Positions 24,529 to 33,640 of a DNA stretch of 64,000 bases are shown here, in pieces. The position numbers and the translations under genes are program-made. The notes beneath the pieces were generated by a model that was not told the origin of the DNA, made no database searches, and saw nothing but the letters and a program-made list of their open reading frames with translations. Source of the stretch: JAWHTC01 sp032586155 (GTDB taxonomy: Bacteria > Pseudomonadota > Alphaproteobacteria > Rhodobacterales > Rhodobacteraceae); the NCBI RefSeq assembly GCF_032586155.1, contig NZ_JAWHTC010000002.1:806001-870000 (forward strand). The letters run 5' to 3'. How positions within the stretch are numbered: the first letter of the stretch is position 1; each line of letters begins with the position of its first letter.

Positions 24529-25010
24529 TGGCTTTGCTGCAGCACCGTCTTGACCCGGCCCTGCATATTCGCGGTGCCGGCCTTGGTATCAACCACCATG
24601 CGGTCGGCAGAGATAGCCGAAGTTTTCTGCACCAGAAGCACGTCACCCGACATGTGGATCATGCCGCTGTCGATGCTGTAATCGGCCTGCGATGCCTCGG
24701 CCGCATCCTCACCTGATACAAGCGTGACCCCACCGGTGGCCTTCATCCGTTCGATCCGGTCGCCCTTCTCGTTGTAATAGACCTGAACCTTGGGTGCCGA
24801 AAGCCGCATCTGTCCCTGGCCAATCAATACGTTGCCGGTAAAGACCGCGGTGCCGTCATTCTGGTTGACCGCCAGGTTGTCGGCGGTCACCTCAACCGGC
24901 TTGGTGGTGTCCTGCTTGACATTGCCAAAGGCGATCTGGGCACCCTGGGCCAGGGCTGCGACGGGCAGAGCCAGGCTGCAGGCAACGATAAGAATGCGAA
25001 TGAAGTGCAC
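24525..25010 (-). CDS. lptA: LPS transport periplasmic protein LptA
   Basis: 161 residues. The start is GTG at 25010 (VHFIRILIVACSLALPVAAL), giving a signal peptide cleaved after AALA-like residues; the longer frame would run into lptC. The mature OstA/LptA domain has the repeated beta pattern (VEVTADNLAVNQNDGTAVFTG, VTLVSGEDAAEASQADYSID in parts). It forms part of the periplasmic bridge carrying LPS to LptDE. It lies four bases after lptC and overlaps lptB. Confidence 0.92.
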   Translation of the reverse strand: MHFIRILIVACSLALPVAALAQGAQIAFGNVKQDTTKPVEVTADNLAVNQNDGTAVFTGNVLIGQGQMRLSAPKVQVYYNEKGDRIERMKATGGVTLVSGEDAAEASQADYSIDSGMIHMSGDVLLVQKTSAISADRMVVDTKAGTANMQGRVKTVLQQSQ

Positions 25011-25014
25011 GGGT

Positions 25015-25668
25015 CTATTCCTTGGGCTTTGCGGGATCATACAGCAGTTTGACACCATCGGTGAAGAGCAAATGGATCGCCGGTTCGCCATCCGACTCGG
25101 CACCGGTCTCCGCCATGTCGGTCATCAGCATGCGCCCGGCAGTAAAATCGCCCGGCGGGCCTGTGCCGGTGATCGGACCCGGGGTTTCGGCAAAGATCGC
25201 CCGCATCCCCGAGATCAGCGCATCGGTGTGCACCTCATAGCCGGTGGAACTCTGCACCACGACGTCCCCGGTCAAGGTGGCCCGGTCGGCTTCGTCGTCG
25301 ATCACACCGCCCTTGGATTGAAACGTGATCACCGCACCCGAAGTCAGGTCGATCCTTGCGTCAAGCACTTCGGCGCTGGCCCGCGACGGAGATTCAAGAT
25401 CGGGCTTGGCCGAAGCCGCGTGGAACTCGATGCGATGGCCTTGCTCGGTCACACCGGCAAATTCAGGGGCAGTGATTCGTTCGTCCCGGGCGCGTTCCGT
25501 CAGGTCGATGGTTGTGAACGGGATCGTCGTGGTCGGATCGATATTGCGCGAGAACAGGAACAGCGTGGACAACAGAGCAAGCGCGGCCAGCGGCAGAAGA
25601 ACCTTCAGCCACGCCACCATCCGGGAATAGAAATTGTCCTGCCAGGGCATTTGGCTGCCCGCTCTCAT
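25015..25668 (-). CDS. lptC: LPS export protein LptC
   Basis: 217 residues. The start at 25668 (MRAGSQMPWQDNFYSRMVAW) is chosen because the preceding in-frame part overlaps rnd. A single membrane helix (about residues 19-38, LLPLAALALLSTLFLFSR) anchors a periplasmic beta-jellyroll domain, with DERITAPEFAGVTEQGHRIE and the C-terminal LLFTDGVKLLYDP. It links LptBFG to LptA. Only seven bases separate it from rnd upstream, and four from lptA downstream. Confidence 0.92.
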   Translation of the reverse strand: MRAGSQMPWQDNFYSRMVAWLKVLLPLAALALLSTLFLFSRNIDPTTTIPFTTIDLTERARDERITAPEFAGVTEQGHRIEFHAASAKPDLESPSRASAEVLDARIDLTSGAVITFQSKGGVIDDEADRATLTGDVVVQSSTGYEVHTDALISGMRAIFAETPGPITGTGPPGDFTAGRMLMTDMAETGAESDGEPAIHLLFTDGVKLLYDPAKPKE

Positions 25669-25675
25669 GGTTGCC

Positions 25676-26290
25676 TCAAGTGTGGGCAAAGATATCGGTT
25701 TCCGGCCAACCTGCCAGATCAAGCTGCGCGCGGGCCGGAAGGAAGCGGAAACACGCCTGTGCCAACTCGGTGCGCCCCTCGCGCGCCAGCCGCTCTTCCA
25801 TCTTGTCGCGCAGCGCATGCAGATAAAGAACATCCGACGCGGCATAGTCGATCTGGGCGGTGCTGAGTTCGTCTGCGCCCCAATCCGAGCTTTGCTGCTG
25901 CTTGGAGATGTCCCGGTTCAGCATCTCTTGCAGCAGGTTCTTGAGCCCGTGACGGTCGGTATAAGTGCGGCCCAGTTTCGATGCGATCTTGGTGCAATAG
26001 ACTGGGGCCGTCAGAACGCCGAACGTGTGCAGCAGAACCGCGATGTCGAACCGGCCGAAGTGAAAAAGCTTGAGCACGTTCTCGTCGGCCAGCATTCGGC
26101 AGAGGTTGGGCGCCTGGGTCTGACCCTTGGCAATCTGCACCAGGTGGGCGTCGCCGTCGCCCGACGACATCTGCACCACGCAAAGCCGGTCGCGATGCGG
26201 GATCAGTCCCATGGTTTCGCAATCAATCGCCACAATCGGCCCAAGATCGAGATCGTCGGGCAGGTCGCCCTTGTAAAGATGATTGGCCAC
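25676..26290 (-). CDS. rnd: Ribonuclease D-type 3'-5' exonuclease
   Basis: 204 residues, the short form without HRDC domains common in alphaproteobacteria. DEDDy exonuclease motifs are visible: IVAIDCETMGL (Exo I, D-x-E), LKLFHFGRFDIAVL (Exo II, with Asp) and IDYAASDVLYLHAL (Exo III, Y-x3-D). It trims the 3' ends of tRNAs and other RNAs. It heads the lptC-lptA-lptB-hpf-ptsN run with a seven-base gap to lptC, an arrangement often seen in Rhodobacterales. Confidence 0.93.
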   Translation of the reverse strand: MANHLYKGDLPDDLDLGPIVAIDCETMGLIPHRDRLCVVQMSSGDGDAHLVQIAKGQTQAPNLCRMLADENVLKLFHFGRFDIAVLLHTFGVLTAPVYCTKIASKLGRTYTDRHGLKNLLQEMLNRDISKQQQSSDWGADELSTAQIDYAASDVLYLHALRDKMEERLAREGRTELAQACFRFLPARAQLDLAGWPETDIFAHT

Positions 26291-26748
26291 GGAATGCCTC
26301 TTTGGTTTTCGTTGTCTTGCAGGGGATAAGAGGTTTGGCGAGGCAACTCAACTGGCAAAGGTGGTGCCGGCCTGACGTGCACTTGGGCACGCACCCGCGT
26401 TGTGCGGGGCCGCGCGGCTCCGCTTCGCTTGTCCTGAATCAAGGTCAGGCCAAGACGCTGCGGATAGCCGTTGGGTATGATGGCGACAGTGCCTGGCCTG
26501 AAAGTGAAGACGTCGATTGCAGCGCGAAGTGTCACGGCAATACCCATCCCGACGATGGTGACGGGCCGGTCAACACTGCCGGTGACTGTCTGCGCGCGGT
26601 GGCCGGGCGTTTCTGACGTTGCGAAACGCCGAAAAAACCACCGAATCCACCGCAATTCGCACATGAGGCCTTTACAAGCCGCCAATTATTTACACGCTGG
26701 TTATGTATGCCATAGTGCACCAAACGCCTGGCGTGAGGGGAAACGGAC
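26291..26748. other. 458-base intergenic region
   Basis: It lies between the divergent rnd and the oxidoreductase genes. Open frames exist on both strands, but none has a plausible protein sequence or ribosome-binding site. The AT-richer stretch 26680-26715 is the likely promoter area for the downstream operon. Nothing else was recognised. Confidence 0.5.
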
Positions 26749-28542
26749 GTGAAACCTACCGATACCAAGAACCCGGAATACTTCCACAAGGTCGTCGATT
26801 GTCAGTATGCCTGCCCGTCGCATACGCCGGTACCATCCTACATCCGCTTGATCGCGCAGGAGCGCTATACCGATGCCTATCTGGTCAACTGGGAAAGCAA
26901 TGTCTTCCCCGGGGTTCTGGGCCGAACCTGTGACCGCCCGTGCGAACCCGCCTGCCGCCGCGGCCGGGTCGAGGAAGAACCGGTGGCAATCTGCCGACTG
27001 AAACGCGTGGCGGCGGATTTCAAAGAGGACATTGCCGACAAGCTGCCCCAGGCGGGGCAACCCAACGGCAAGAAGATCGCGCTGGTGGGCGGTGGCCCAG
27101 CTTCGCTCACCGTGGCGCGAGACCTGGCGCCCTTGGGATACGAGCTGCACCTGTTTGATGCCCAGGAAAAAGGTGGCGGGTTCATGCGCTCGGAAATCCC
27201 GTCCTTCCGCCTGCCCGAAGAGGTGCTGGAGGAAGAGGTGGGTTACGTTCTGGACATGGGCATCAAGGCCCATTTCAAGACCTATGTCGACAGCATGGCC
27301 GAATTGCTGACCAAGGGCTATGACGCGATTTTCGTCGGCTGCGGTGCGCCGCGCGGGCGCGACCTGCCTGATCTGCCGGGGCGTCAGGAAGCGGCAAAGA
27401 ATATCCATATCGGTCTCGACTGGCTGGCCAATGTGGCCTTCGATCACACCGACAAGATCGGCAAGAAGGTGATCGTGCTGGGCGGGGGCAACACGGCGAT
27501 GGATTGCTGCCGGACCTCGCGCCGGATGGGCGGCGAGGACGTCAAGGTGATTGTGCGTTCGCCCTATGACACGATGAAGGCCAGTGATTGGGAAAAAGAG
27601 GATGCCGTTCACGAGGGCATCCCGATCATCGACAATCACGTACCCAAGGAGTTCGTCCTGAAAAAGGGCAAGCTGGTAGGGATGAATTTCGAGAAAGTCG
27701 AGGCGGTCTATGACAGTGAGGGCAAACGGGAACTGGTGCCGACCGGCGAGGACCTGATGTTCTATCCCTGCGACGACGTGCTGATCGCCATTGGCCAGGA
27801 AAACGCCTTTCCCTGGATCGAGGCGGAAACCGGCATCCGCTTTACCAGCTGGGGCACCCCGATCATCAATGATGACGAGACCTTCCAATCGACCCGCAAG
27901 GAAGTGTTCTTTGGCGGCGACGCGGCGTTCGGCCCGCGCAACATCATCACCGCCGTGGCCCATGGCCACAAGGCAGCGGTGTCGATCGACCTGTATTGCA
28001 ACGGCAAGGACCTTGAGAACCGGCCACCGCCGCATGTCAACTTGGTCAGCCAGAAGATGGGCATTCACGAATGGGCCTATGACTCGATCCCGGTGGACGA
28101 CAAGCGTGAGGCGGTGCCACTGGTGGCGCTGGACAAGGCGTTGAAGGATCGTGCGCTGGAGGTCGAACTGGGGTTCGATGCGCAAACGGCTTTCGTACAG
28201 GCCGAACGCTGTCTCAACTGCGATGTACAGACAGTGTTCACGCCTGAGAATTGTATCGAATGCGATGCCTGCGCCGATATCTGCCCGACCAGCTGTATCA
28301 ACTTCACCGCCAATGCACCGGAAGACGAAATGCGCGGCAAGCTGGCGGTGCCGGCACGCAATACCGATCAGGACATCTATGTCTCCGAGGCGCTGAACAC
28401 CGGCAAGGTTCTGGTCAAGGACGAGGACGTCTGCCTGCATTGCGGACTCTGCGCCGAACGCTGCCCCACGGCGGCGTGGGACATGCAGCTGTTTGACTAT
28501 AACGTCGCCAAGGCGACCCCTGACCTTATGGAAGTCAAATGA
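26749..28542 (+). CDS. FAD/NAD(P)-binding Fe-S subunit of 2-oxoacid oxidoreductase (KorC-like)
   Basis: 597 residues. GTG start at 26749 with GGGGAAACGG upstream. An N-terminal GltD-like cysteine region (VVDCQYACPSH, RTCDRPCEPAC) is followed by an FAD-binding GGGPASLTVARDL near residue 110 and an NAD(P)-binding VLGGGNTAMDCCRTS near residue 245. The C-terminus is a two-cluster ferredoxin domain (CIECDACADICPTSC and CLHCGLCAERCP). It overlaps by four bases the alpha-gamma subunit gene. The layout matches the third subunit of the NADP-linked 2-oxoglutarate oxidoreductase described in Azoarcus, so it probably passes electrons to or from NAD(P). This is by analogy, not proof. Confidence 0.82.
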   Translation: MKPTDTKNPEYFHKVVDCQYACPSHTPVPSYIRLIAQERYTDAYLVNWESNVFPGVLGRTCDRPCEPACRRGRVEEEPVAICRLKRVAADFKEDIADKLPQAGQPNGKKIALVGGGPASLTVARDLAPLGYELHLFDAQEKGGGFMRSEIPSFRLPEEVLEEEVGYVLDMGIKAHFKTYVDSMAELLTKGYDAIFVGCGAPRGRDLPDLPGRQEAAKNIHIGLDWLANVAFDHTDKIGKKVIVLGGGNTAMDCCRTSRRMGGEDVKVIVRSPYDTMKASDWEKEDAVHEGIPIIDNHVPKEFVLKKGKLVGMNFEKVEAVYDSEGKRELVPTGEDLMFYPCDDVLIAIGQENAFPWIEAETGIRFTSWGTPIINDDETFQSTRKEVFFGGDAAFGPRNIITAVAHGHKAAVSIDLYCNGKDLENRPPPHVNLVSQKMGIHEWAYDSIPVDDKREAVPLVALDKALKDRALEVELGFDAQTAFVQAERCLNCDVQTVFTPENCIECDACADICPTSCINFTANAPEDEMRGKLAVPARNTDQDIYVSEALNTGKVLVKDEDVCLHCGLCAERCPTAAWDMQLFDYNVAKATPDLMEVK

Positions 28543-30434
28543 AACAGAGCGCCAAACAAATTCAGGGCATCAACGACTTCGTGGTCAAGTTCGCCAATGT
28601 GAACGGCACCGGGTCGGCCTCGGCTAACCATCTGTTCGCCAAGGCGATTTTCCGAATGGGTATCCCCGTCAGTCCGCGCAACATCTTCCCGTCCAACATC
28701 CAGGGCTTACCAACTTGGTACGAGGTGCGGGTCAGCAAGAACGGCTATCTTGGTCGTCGTGGTGGTGTCGACCTGATGCTGAGTGTCAACCCCCAGAGCA
28801 TGGAACAGGACCTGCGTGGCGTCGAGCCGGGCGGCTATTTCGTCTATGACAATACCAAGCCTCTGGCGCCGCATCTGCGGCGCGATGACGTGTCGTTCTT
28901 CGGTATCCCCCTGACCGAGATGTGCATGCGCGAGTTCGAAACGCCGCGCCTGCAGCAATTGTTGAAAAACGTGGTTTATGTCGGTGCGCTGGCGGCGCTC
29001 TTGAACATGAAATTCACGATCCTCAAGGATCTTGTGGCGGATCAATTCAAGGGCAAGGAAAAGCTGATCTCCTCGAACGTACATGCGCTGGAAATGGGCT
29101 ATCAGTATGTCACCGAGAATTACGATTGCCCGCTGCCGATCCGGTTGGAAATGGGCGAAGACGTGGTCGCGCCACATATCCTTGAAAGCGAGCATATCCT
29201 GATGAACGGCAACACCGCCACTGCGTTGGGGGCGATCTATGGCGGAGCAACGGTGGCCGCGTGGTATCCGATCACGCCATCGACCTCGGTGGTGGACGCG
29301 TTTGACAAATACGCCCAGCGGATGCGCATCGACCCGGGAAGCGGCAAGAAGAACTATGCCATCGTGCAGGCCGAGGACGAGCTGGCAGCGATGGGCATGG
29401 TTGTGGGCGCCGGCTGGAATGGGGCGCGGGCCTTTACCGCCACCTCCGGCCCGGGTCTGTCACTGATGAGCGAGTTCCTGGGGCTGGCCTATTTCGCGGA
29501 ACTGCCTGCGGTGCTGATCAACGTGCAACGGTCGGGCCCGTCGACGGGCATGCCGACGCGCAGCCAGCAATCAGACGTGCTGGCCGCCGCCTATGCCAGC
29601 CATGGTGACACCAAGCAGGTGCTGCTGTTCCCTGCCACGCCGCGCGAGTGTTTCGACATGACCGTGCAGGCGTTTGACCTGGCCGAGCAGTTGCAGACTC
29701 CGGTGATCATGATGTCAGACCTTGATCTCGGCATGAATGACTGGATGTCGCCGCCGCTGGAATGGGACGACAATTACCGGATGAACCGGGGCAAGGTGCT
29801 GGATGCCAAGGGGTTGGACGAGGCAACAAACTGGGGCCGTTACCTGGACGTGGATGGCGATGGCATCTGTTATCGCACCCTGCCAGGGACACATCCCGAC
29901 AAGGGTGCGTTCTTTACCCGGGGGTCGTCCAAGAACGAGATGGCAGTCTATTCCGAAAGCGGGGCGGATTACGTCAAGAACGTGGACCGCCTGTTGCGCA
30001 AGTTCGAGACGGCCAAGTCCTACGTGCCCAAACCCAAGACCCACCCGCCGGTCAAGGTAAAGAAGCCCAAGACCAAGCAGAAGCTTGGGGCGCTGTTCTT
30101 CGGCACCTCGGCCTCGCCCTGTTACGAGGCGGTCGAGATGCTGGCGGCAGAGGGGTATCCCATCGACACGATGCGCATCCGCGCCTTCCCGTTCCATGAC
30201 AGCGTGGATGAATTCATCCATGCCCATGACCGGGTCTTCGTGGTCGAACAGAACCGCGACGGACAGATGCGCCGCCTGATCAGCAATGAATGCGAAATTC
30301 CACCCGGAAAACTGATCCCGGTGCTGAACTATTCCGGCACGCCGATCACGGCTCGAAACATCGCAAGTCAGATCCGCGACAACCTGAACACCAAGGGCGC
30401 CGAAGTCGTGGCGCTGCATCCGGAGAAAGCCTGA
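28539..30434 (+). CDS. korA: 2-oxoacid:acceptor oxidoreductase, fused gamma-alpha subunit
   Basis: 631 residues. The N-terminal about 190 residues are the gamma domain (NGTGSASANHLFAKAIFRMG). The alpha (pyrimidine-binding) domain begins near residue 220 with GNTATALGAIYGGATVAAWY and PITPSTSVVDAF. It includes QAEDELAAMGMVVGAGWNGA and ATSGPGLSLMSEFLGLAYF, all typical of KorA. With the beta subunit it oxidatively decarboxylates a 2-oxoacid to acyl-CoA. Its start overlaps the stop of the FAD subunit (ATGA), and its stop overlaps the beta-subunit start. Whether the substrate is 2-oxoglutarate or another 2-oxoacid is not certain. Confidence 0.9.
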   Translation: MKQSAKQIQGINDFVVKFANVNGTGSASANHLFAKAIFRMGIPVSPRNIFPSNIQGLPTWYEVRVSKNGYLGRRGGVDLMLSVNPQSMEQDLRGVEPGGYFVYDNTKPLAPHLRRDDVSFFGIPLTEMCMREFETPRLQQLLKNVVYVGALAALLNMKFTILKDLVADQFKGKEKLISSNVHALEMGYQYVTENYDCPLPIRLEMGEDVVAPHILESEHILMNGNTATALGAIYGGATVAAWYPITPSTSVVDAFDKYAQRMRIDPGSGKKNYAIVQAEDELAAMGMVVGAGWNGARAFTATSGPGLSLMSEFLGLAYFAELPAVLINVQRSGPSTGMPTRSQQSDVLAAAYASHGDTKQVLLFPATPRECFDMTVQAFDLAEQLQTPVIMMSDLDLGMNDWMSPPLEWDDNYRMNRGKVLDAKGLDEATNWGRYLDVDGDGICYRTLPGTHPDKGAFFTRGSSKNEMAVYSESGADYVKNVDRLLRKFETAKSYVPKPKTHPPVKVKKPKTKQKLGALFFGTSASPCYEAVEMLAAEGYPIDTMRIRAFPFHDSVDEFIHAHDRVFVVEQNRDGQMRRLISNECEIPPGKLIPVLNYSGTPITARNIASQIRDNLNTKGAEVVALHPEKA

Positions 30435-31483
30435 TGTCCTATGTAAAGCCCAAGTTCCGCCACCCGAACCTGCCGGTCAACACGCTGGGGCATACGATTG
30501 CCGACTATGACGGGGCAATCTCGACGCTCTGTGCAGGCTGCGGGCACGATTCGATCTCGGCGGCGATCAAGAATGCCTGTTTCCTATCCTCGATCCCGCC
30601 GCATCGGATTGCCAAGGTCTCGGGCATCGGCTGTTCGTCGAAGATGCCGACGTATTTCCTGGGCAAAAGCCACGGCTTCAACTCGGTCCATGGGCGTATG
30701 CCCTCGGTGGCAACCGGGGCCAGCCTTGCCAATCGCGACCTGACCTATATCGGCGTCTCCGGTGACGGCGATACGGCGTCGATCGGCATGGGCCAGTTCG
30801 TGCATCTGGTCCGGCGCAACGTGAACATGACCTATATCGTCGCCAATAACGGTTGCTACGGCCTGACCAAGGGGCAGGACAGCGCCACCGCCGATCTGGG
30901 TTCGGTCGCCAAGGGGGGTGCGGTCAACGAATTCGACGGGATCGACCTGGCCAGCCTTGCCCTGTTGCAGGGCGCCAGTTTCGTCGCGCGCAGCTTCTCG
31001 GGTGACAAGGACCAGCTGGAACCGTTGATCCGGGCCGCCATGGCGCACAAGGGATTTGCCTTCATCGACGTGGTATCGCCCTGCGTGACCTTTAACAACC
31101 ACGCGGGATCGACCAAAAGCTATGCAGAAACCCGCGATCACCTGGACATGATGCCGCTGGATTTCGTGCCGATGCGCGAAGAGATCCGCACCCATTACCC
31201 GCCCGGAACGACCCAAGGCATCACCCTGCATGACGGATCGGTCATCCACCTGCACAAGGCCAGCAACGACTATCAGGCTGATGATCGAATTGCCGCGCTG
31301 AACGCGGTGCAGCAGGCGAAGGAAGACGAACGCATCCTGACCGGACTTCTGTATCTCGATCCGAACACGCAGGACCTGACCCAGACGCTGAACCTTGCCA
31401 CCCGTCCGTTGAACGAACTTGGCGATGAAGAGCTTTGCCCCGGCAGCCGGGTTCTCAACAGCGTCAACGAGGGGCTGCGCTAG
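30434..31483 (+). CDS. korB: 2-oxoacid:acceptor oxidoreductase, beta subunit
   Basis: 349 residues, thiamine diphosphate-binding subunit. CAGCGHDSISAAIKNA near residue 34 and ISGDGDTASIG-type VSGDGDTASIGMGQFVHL with ANNGCYGLTKGQDS form the TPP/Mg site. KVSGIGCSSKMPTYF holds further conserved cysteines of the cluster site. The start overlaps the korA stop by one base (TGATG), so the three genes form one translationally coupled operon. The 3' end overlaps by four bases the convergent 260-residue protein gene. Confidence 0.9.
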   Translation: MSYVKPKFRHPNLPVNTLGHTIADYDGAISTLCAGCGHDSISAAIKNACFLSSIPPHRIAKVSGIGCSSKMPTYFLGKSHGFNSVHGRMPSVATGASLANRDLTYIGVSGDGDTASIGMGQFVHLVRRNVNMTYIVANNGCYGLTKGQDSATADLGSVAKGGAVNEFDGIDLASLALLQGASFVARSFSGDKDQLEPLIRAAMAHKGFAFIDVVSPCVTFNNHAGSTKSYAETRDHLDMMPLDFVPMREEIRTHYPPGTTQGITLHDGSVIHLHKASNDYQADDRIAALNAVQQAKEDERILTGLLYLDPNTQDLTQTLNLATRPLNELGDEELCPGSRVLNSVNEGLR

Positions 31484-32262
31484 AGCGTCGACCAGGTTTC
31501 GACCACCTGTGCCACCTGCTCGACAGTCAAAACAGCCAGGAGCAGAGCCTCCTGATCCGAGGCAACGATAACGCGCAGCGCATCGCCCAGCGGCAGAATG
31601 GTGCAGGTCGGCTTGGCAGCGAGCTTGCCTGCGAGCCTCGTATGTACACCGGCCTGCCGCCGCTCATTGCTTGCCAGATTGGCCAGCATGTCGAAATGAT
31701 CCGCCGTACCGCCTTGCCGCGGTTCGGCATCGTTGCCTTCGATGAAAACCCAGGAGATGGCGGTTGGTTCGATCTGTTTGAATAGGGCATGCGGCTTGCC
31801 TGCCATCGACATGGTGGCGAGCGCGTCGCGCATGTCTTGGACGCTGCAGCTTTGGCCCGAGTCCGAAATCGTGTCGTCCCGCCCGATACGTTCAAGCCGG
31901 AACGGGCCGCCGGCCTTGCAGGCGCGCTCAAGCAAGATCGTGAAATACGCCGCGGCTGTTGTCGTCTCGGGGATTTCGCAGCTGTTGTCATCGCCCGGCA
32001 ACCCGACCCGCACCAATCGGCGCGACGCGATCGAGAGGTGGGCAATCGGCCCGGAATCATCGGCAAGGTCAAAGCGGCGCGGCAGAATGGTCTCGTCGAT
32101 TTCGCGCAGGATGGCCTGCATAACCTGAGCCATGTCTCCCATTAGGGTCTGGCCTTCGCCCAGATAGGTCACAAGGTCCGCATTGAGCCGCTCAACTGCC
32201 CGTCGCAGCGGATCATTCACGCACGGCGCGTCATATGTTGGCCGGTGTTTCAAAGGTTGCAT
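31480..32262 (-). CDS. Unrecognised 260-residue protein, last gene of the kinase-GTPase cluster
   Basis: No family recognised. The protein is soluble, with no signal or membrane segment. An N-terminal helical half (VERLNADLVTYLGEGQTLMG, AQVMQAILREIDETILPRRF) is followed by RRLVRVGLPGDD, then a C-terminal part ending PLGDALRVIVASDQEALLLA. Its alternating strand-helix pattern could be a second Roadblock-like fold. Its start lies 13 bases inside the preceding Roadblock-like gene, so the two are co-translated and their products probably interact. It closes the eight-gene minus-strand cluster and its end overlaps korB tail to tail by four bases. Confidence 0.65.
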   Translation of the reverse strand: MQPLKHRPTYDAPCVNDPLRRAVERLNADLVTYLGEGQTLMGDMAQVMQAILREIDETILPRRFDLADDSGPIAHLSIASRRLVRVGLPGDDNSCEIPETTTAAAYFTILLERACKAGGPFRLERIGRDDTISDSGQSCSVQDMRDALATMSMAGKPHALFKQIEPTAISWVFIEGNDAEPRQGGTADHFDMLANLASNERRQAGVHTRLAGKLAAKPTCTILPLGDALRVIVASDQEALLLAVLTVEQVAQVVETWSTL

Positions 32263-32639
32263 TTCTGTTCCTGCGATATCTCGCGCAGCGCAGTCGCCGC
32301 CATTGAGGTGATGGCATCAGAAGAGTGACCCGGTTCGCAGACGCAGCAGATGAAATCGACCTTGTCGGCCGGAGATCGAACAAAGATGCGGGTTTCGGTT
32401 TGCGTCAGCATCGTTGCCGCGGTTGCATCCTTGCACGAATGACCACTGGCCTCTGCCACGACATCGCAGGACGAAAACACCTGAGCAGCCTGGGCGCAAA
32501 TCCTGTCGTAATGCTCCTGCGCACAGGGAGCATCGCTGCTGGCCCGCAACACGAGACGCGTTCCCAGATCACCAAAAGCCACGAGAGAGCAACCGGGGTT
32601 GTCCCGGCGTAAATCATCGAGGCTTGCTGCAATGCTCAT
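32250..32639 (-). CDS. Roadblock/LC7-like small protein
   Basis: 129 residues. The pattern LDDLRRDNPGCSLVAFGDLG, then LVLRASSDAP, a helix with CAQAAQVFSS, and ETRIFVRSPADKVDFICCVC resembles a Roadblock/LC7 (MglB-like) domain: helix, strands, helix, strands with a small-molecule-like GTPase-binding face. Roadblock proteins act as partners or GTPase-activating proteins for small GTPases in bacteria. It is five-ish cysteine rich for its size. The gene lies 50 bp after the third GTPase and overlaps the next gene by 13 bases. The family call is by eye and tentative; the context with three GTPases supports it. Confidence 0.55.
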   Translation of the reverse strand: MSIAASLDDLRRDNPGCSLVAFGDLGTRLVLRASSDAPCAQEHYDRICAQAAQVFSSCDVVAEASGHSCKDATAATMLTQTETRIFVRSPADKVDFICCVCEPGHSSDAITSMAATALREISQEQKCNL

Positions 32640-32689
32640 GTCCTACGGTCCTTCTGCCCGGATGAGGGCGGGTGCGTTGGTTTTGCGTG

Positions 32690-33640
32690 TCACAGGTAGG
32701 CCTCGATCGGTTTGGCGGCGATGGGCCGCGTGCGGTAGCGTTTCGGTTTTGCCACCCGCTTGGGAATAACGGCCTCCGCCGCGTCATTGGCCTCCGGTGC
32801 ATTCTGGTCCGGCATTGCGGAGTGAAGCTCGGACTGGGCGCCATCGTCCACGGCAGGGGTCGTGGCCGGCGTGATACGGCGGTTTTCACTAGCCTCATGG
32901 GTCGGAAGTTCAGGCACAGTGTCCCATTCAACGGTTGCCGATTCCTGCGGATCCAACGGTTTCAGAAGCATGCCCACCAGATGGTTCAAAAAAGCCAGCA
33001 TGCCGCTTTCCTCGAGGACCGTTTCATCTTCCTCGGACTCCATGGCCTGCAGGACCGAGATCGGGAAGATCGCCTCGAACAACCCATCGGTTTCACGCCG
33101 CACACGCGTCATCACCCGTTTGCGGTCGCGCGGATTGCGCAGCTTGTCGATCTGGGTGACGAGAAGGATGTTGCGCCCGTTGGTTGCGGGTAAGGCGCGT
33201 TCCCAGATCGCCGCTTCGGACTGGCGCCAGGCCTGGGTGGCGTGGGTGCACCAGATCACGCAGTCGACCTCATCCAGTGTCGACTGCCACACTTGCGCCG
33301 GCATGTTCGGATCGGAAATGCCAGGCATGTCAACAAGGTCGCAGATTTCCAGAATTTCGGTTTCCCGCGTCAGCCGGATTAGCGCGGCATCATCGAGCGC
33401 AACCGAGGCAATGTCTTCGACGGCGATGTCGGTCTCACTGCCGTCATGGCCGACCAAAGTGGCGGATTTTTCACCATGGCTGGCCCAGATCGGCGGAAGC
33501 CGCGTCGCCGTGACCTGAACCGGAAACGGTGCGCCGTCCAACAGCAGGTTTAGAAGCGTGCTTTTGCCCGAGCTGAATTCGCCCATGAGCGCGACACAGG
33601 GTTTGCGGTGGGTTGTCGGCACGGTTTTCTCCTCACTCAT
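32690..33640 (-). CDS. Dynamin-superfamily-type P-loop GTPase (third GTPase)
   Basis: 316 residues. The G1/P-loop GEFSSGKST is at residues 20-28, G3 DMPG at 104-107, and G4 TQID at 162-165. The GEFSSGKST form is typical of the dynamin-like/YjdA group rather than of Ras-like or translation GTPases. After the about 225-residue G domain comes a Pro/Ala-rich segment and a strongly basic tail (PKRVAKPKRYRTRP). It lacks the long helical stalk of full dynamins, so it may work with the 689-residue partner. Its start overlaps by four bases the stop of that gene (ATGA). Confidence 0.8.
   Translation of the reverse strand: MSEEKTVPTTHRKPCVALMGEFSSGKSTLLNLLLDGAPFPVQVTATRLPPIWASHGEKSATLVGHDGSETDIAVEDIASVALDDAALIRLTRETEILEICDLVDMPGISDPNMPAQVWQSTLDEVDCVIWCTHATQAWRQSEAAIWERALPATNGRNILLVTQIDKLRNPRDRKRVMTRVRRETDGLFEAIFPISVLQAMESEEDETVLEESGMLAFLNHLVGMLLKPLDPQESATVEWDTVPELPTHEASENRRITPATTPAVDDGAQSELHSAMPDQNAPEANDAAEAVIPKRVAKPKRYRTRPIAAKPIEAYL

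Noticed and set aside
26291..26748. A gene in the 458-base gap before the oxidoreductase operon
   Set aside because: Open frames on both strands lack protein-like sequence, ribosome-binding sites and recognisable domains.
26701..28440. 579-residue minus-strand frame opposite the KorC-like gene
   Set aside because: Shadow frame; the plus strand carries clear FAD, NAD(P) and ferredoxin motifs.
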